Positions 63,698 to 64,000 of a DNA stretch of 64,000 nt are shown one piece after another. The notes under the pieces are model-generated. The model did no database searches. It was not told the origin of the DNA and was given only the letters and a program-made list of their open reading frames with translations. Every line of letters begins with the position of its first letter. Positions within the stretch are counted from its first letter, which is position 1. The stretch comes from Hoplostethus atlanticus. Lineage: Eukaryota > Chordata > Actinopteri > Trachichthyiformes > Trachichthyidae. The position numbers and the translations under genes were made by a program. The stretch is from positions 341,501 to 405,500 of the forward strand of contig JAXDDX010000115.1 of the NCBI GenBank assembly GCA_034670405.1, given 5' to 3'.

Positions 63698-63881
63698 ATG
63701 TTGGCATCTGTTTAATTGTGTGGCTCTTTGAAATGGTGTTGGGTTTTGTTGTGGCTCTTTGAGCTGAACTGGTTAGCCACCCCTGGCATAGTACATTTTC
63801 CCAAGTCCAAAGCAATTGATTCATTGCTTTCCCAAATAAATAATTGCGTGAATAAACAAACAGATGATATGGTTGCAACCA

Positions 63882-64000
63882 GTGGCGGCTGGTGACTCAA
63901 AAAATTGGGGAGGACAGGAGTAAAACCAACCCACGGCGTCATGTTATTTTACACTAGTCTAGGCTACTCAACTTTCTTATGTTCAAGTTATGTTATGTTC
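63882..64000. mobile_element. possible left end of another DNA transposon
   Basis: AACCAGTGGCGGCTGGTGAC resembles the CAGTGGCGG-type terminus of a common fish DNA transposon. The rest would lie beyond the window, so no partner end or duplication can be seen. Confidence 0.35.

Larger units (their letters stand above)
62183..63785 (+). mobile_element. hAT deletion derivative with perfect 8-bp TSD
   Basis: Ends CGGGGGTGGCGAACC and GGTTAGCCACCCCTG are inverted repeats, flanked by identical GCATAGTA at 62175..62182 and 63786..63793. The element keeps both ends of its transposase but not the catalytic middle, so it is 1.6 kb and non-autonomous. Subterminal GGCTCTTTG repeats occur near both ends, as in related Charlie-type hATs. 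Confidence 0.94.

Overview
The window looks like a teleost fish chromosome segment. It is AT-rich, full of (CA)n, (GA)n and (ATT)n microsatellites, and dominated by interspersed repeats typical of fish: many hAT DNA transposons, an L2-type LINE tail, a Tc1/IS630-like element and an endogenous retrovirus. Only one host protein-coding segment is recognisable: the first coding exon of fam184a on the minus strand (4125..4286), with a clean splice donor. The rest of that gene must lie to the left of the window, so bases 1..4124 are read as its first intron and the rest of the window as upstream or intergenic DNA.

Layout. 1..5300: intron 1, exon 1 and upstream flank of fam184a. 5400..17370: a dense field of non-autonomous hAT elements, several with perfect 8-bp target duplications and several nested in one another (6445..8901 holds two other elements; 15137..16339 holds another). 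17373..27852: a 10.5-kb endogenous retrovirus on the minus strand with two LTRs, a 4-bp target duplication, a tRNA-Arg primer site and a recognisable pol. 28476..30790: an L2 LINE 3' end and a hAT transposase scrap. 33054..35444: a damaged DNA transposon hosting a further hAT copy. 35450..50900: mostly unassigned sequence with simple repeats, foldbacks and a zinc-finger-like fragment. 50924..60555: a four-level nest in which a Tc1/IS630-like transposon contains a hAT transposon, which contains a Sola-like transposon, which contains a very short LTR element primed by tRNA-Glu. 62183..63785: a hAT deletion derivative with both ends of its transposase.

The most informative features are the nest, where each boundary is marked by inverted repeats and most by short target duplications, giving a relative order of invasion; the Sola-like transposon, whose two ends carry repeated TGACTTAGGC-type motifs that look like transposase-binding sites; and a pair of H-x-T-L motifs upstream of reverse transcriptase in the retroviral pol, suggestive of a 2H-phosphoesterase-like domain. 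All family assignments come from reading motifs by eye; no database search was run.
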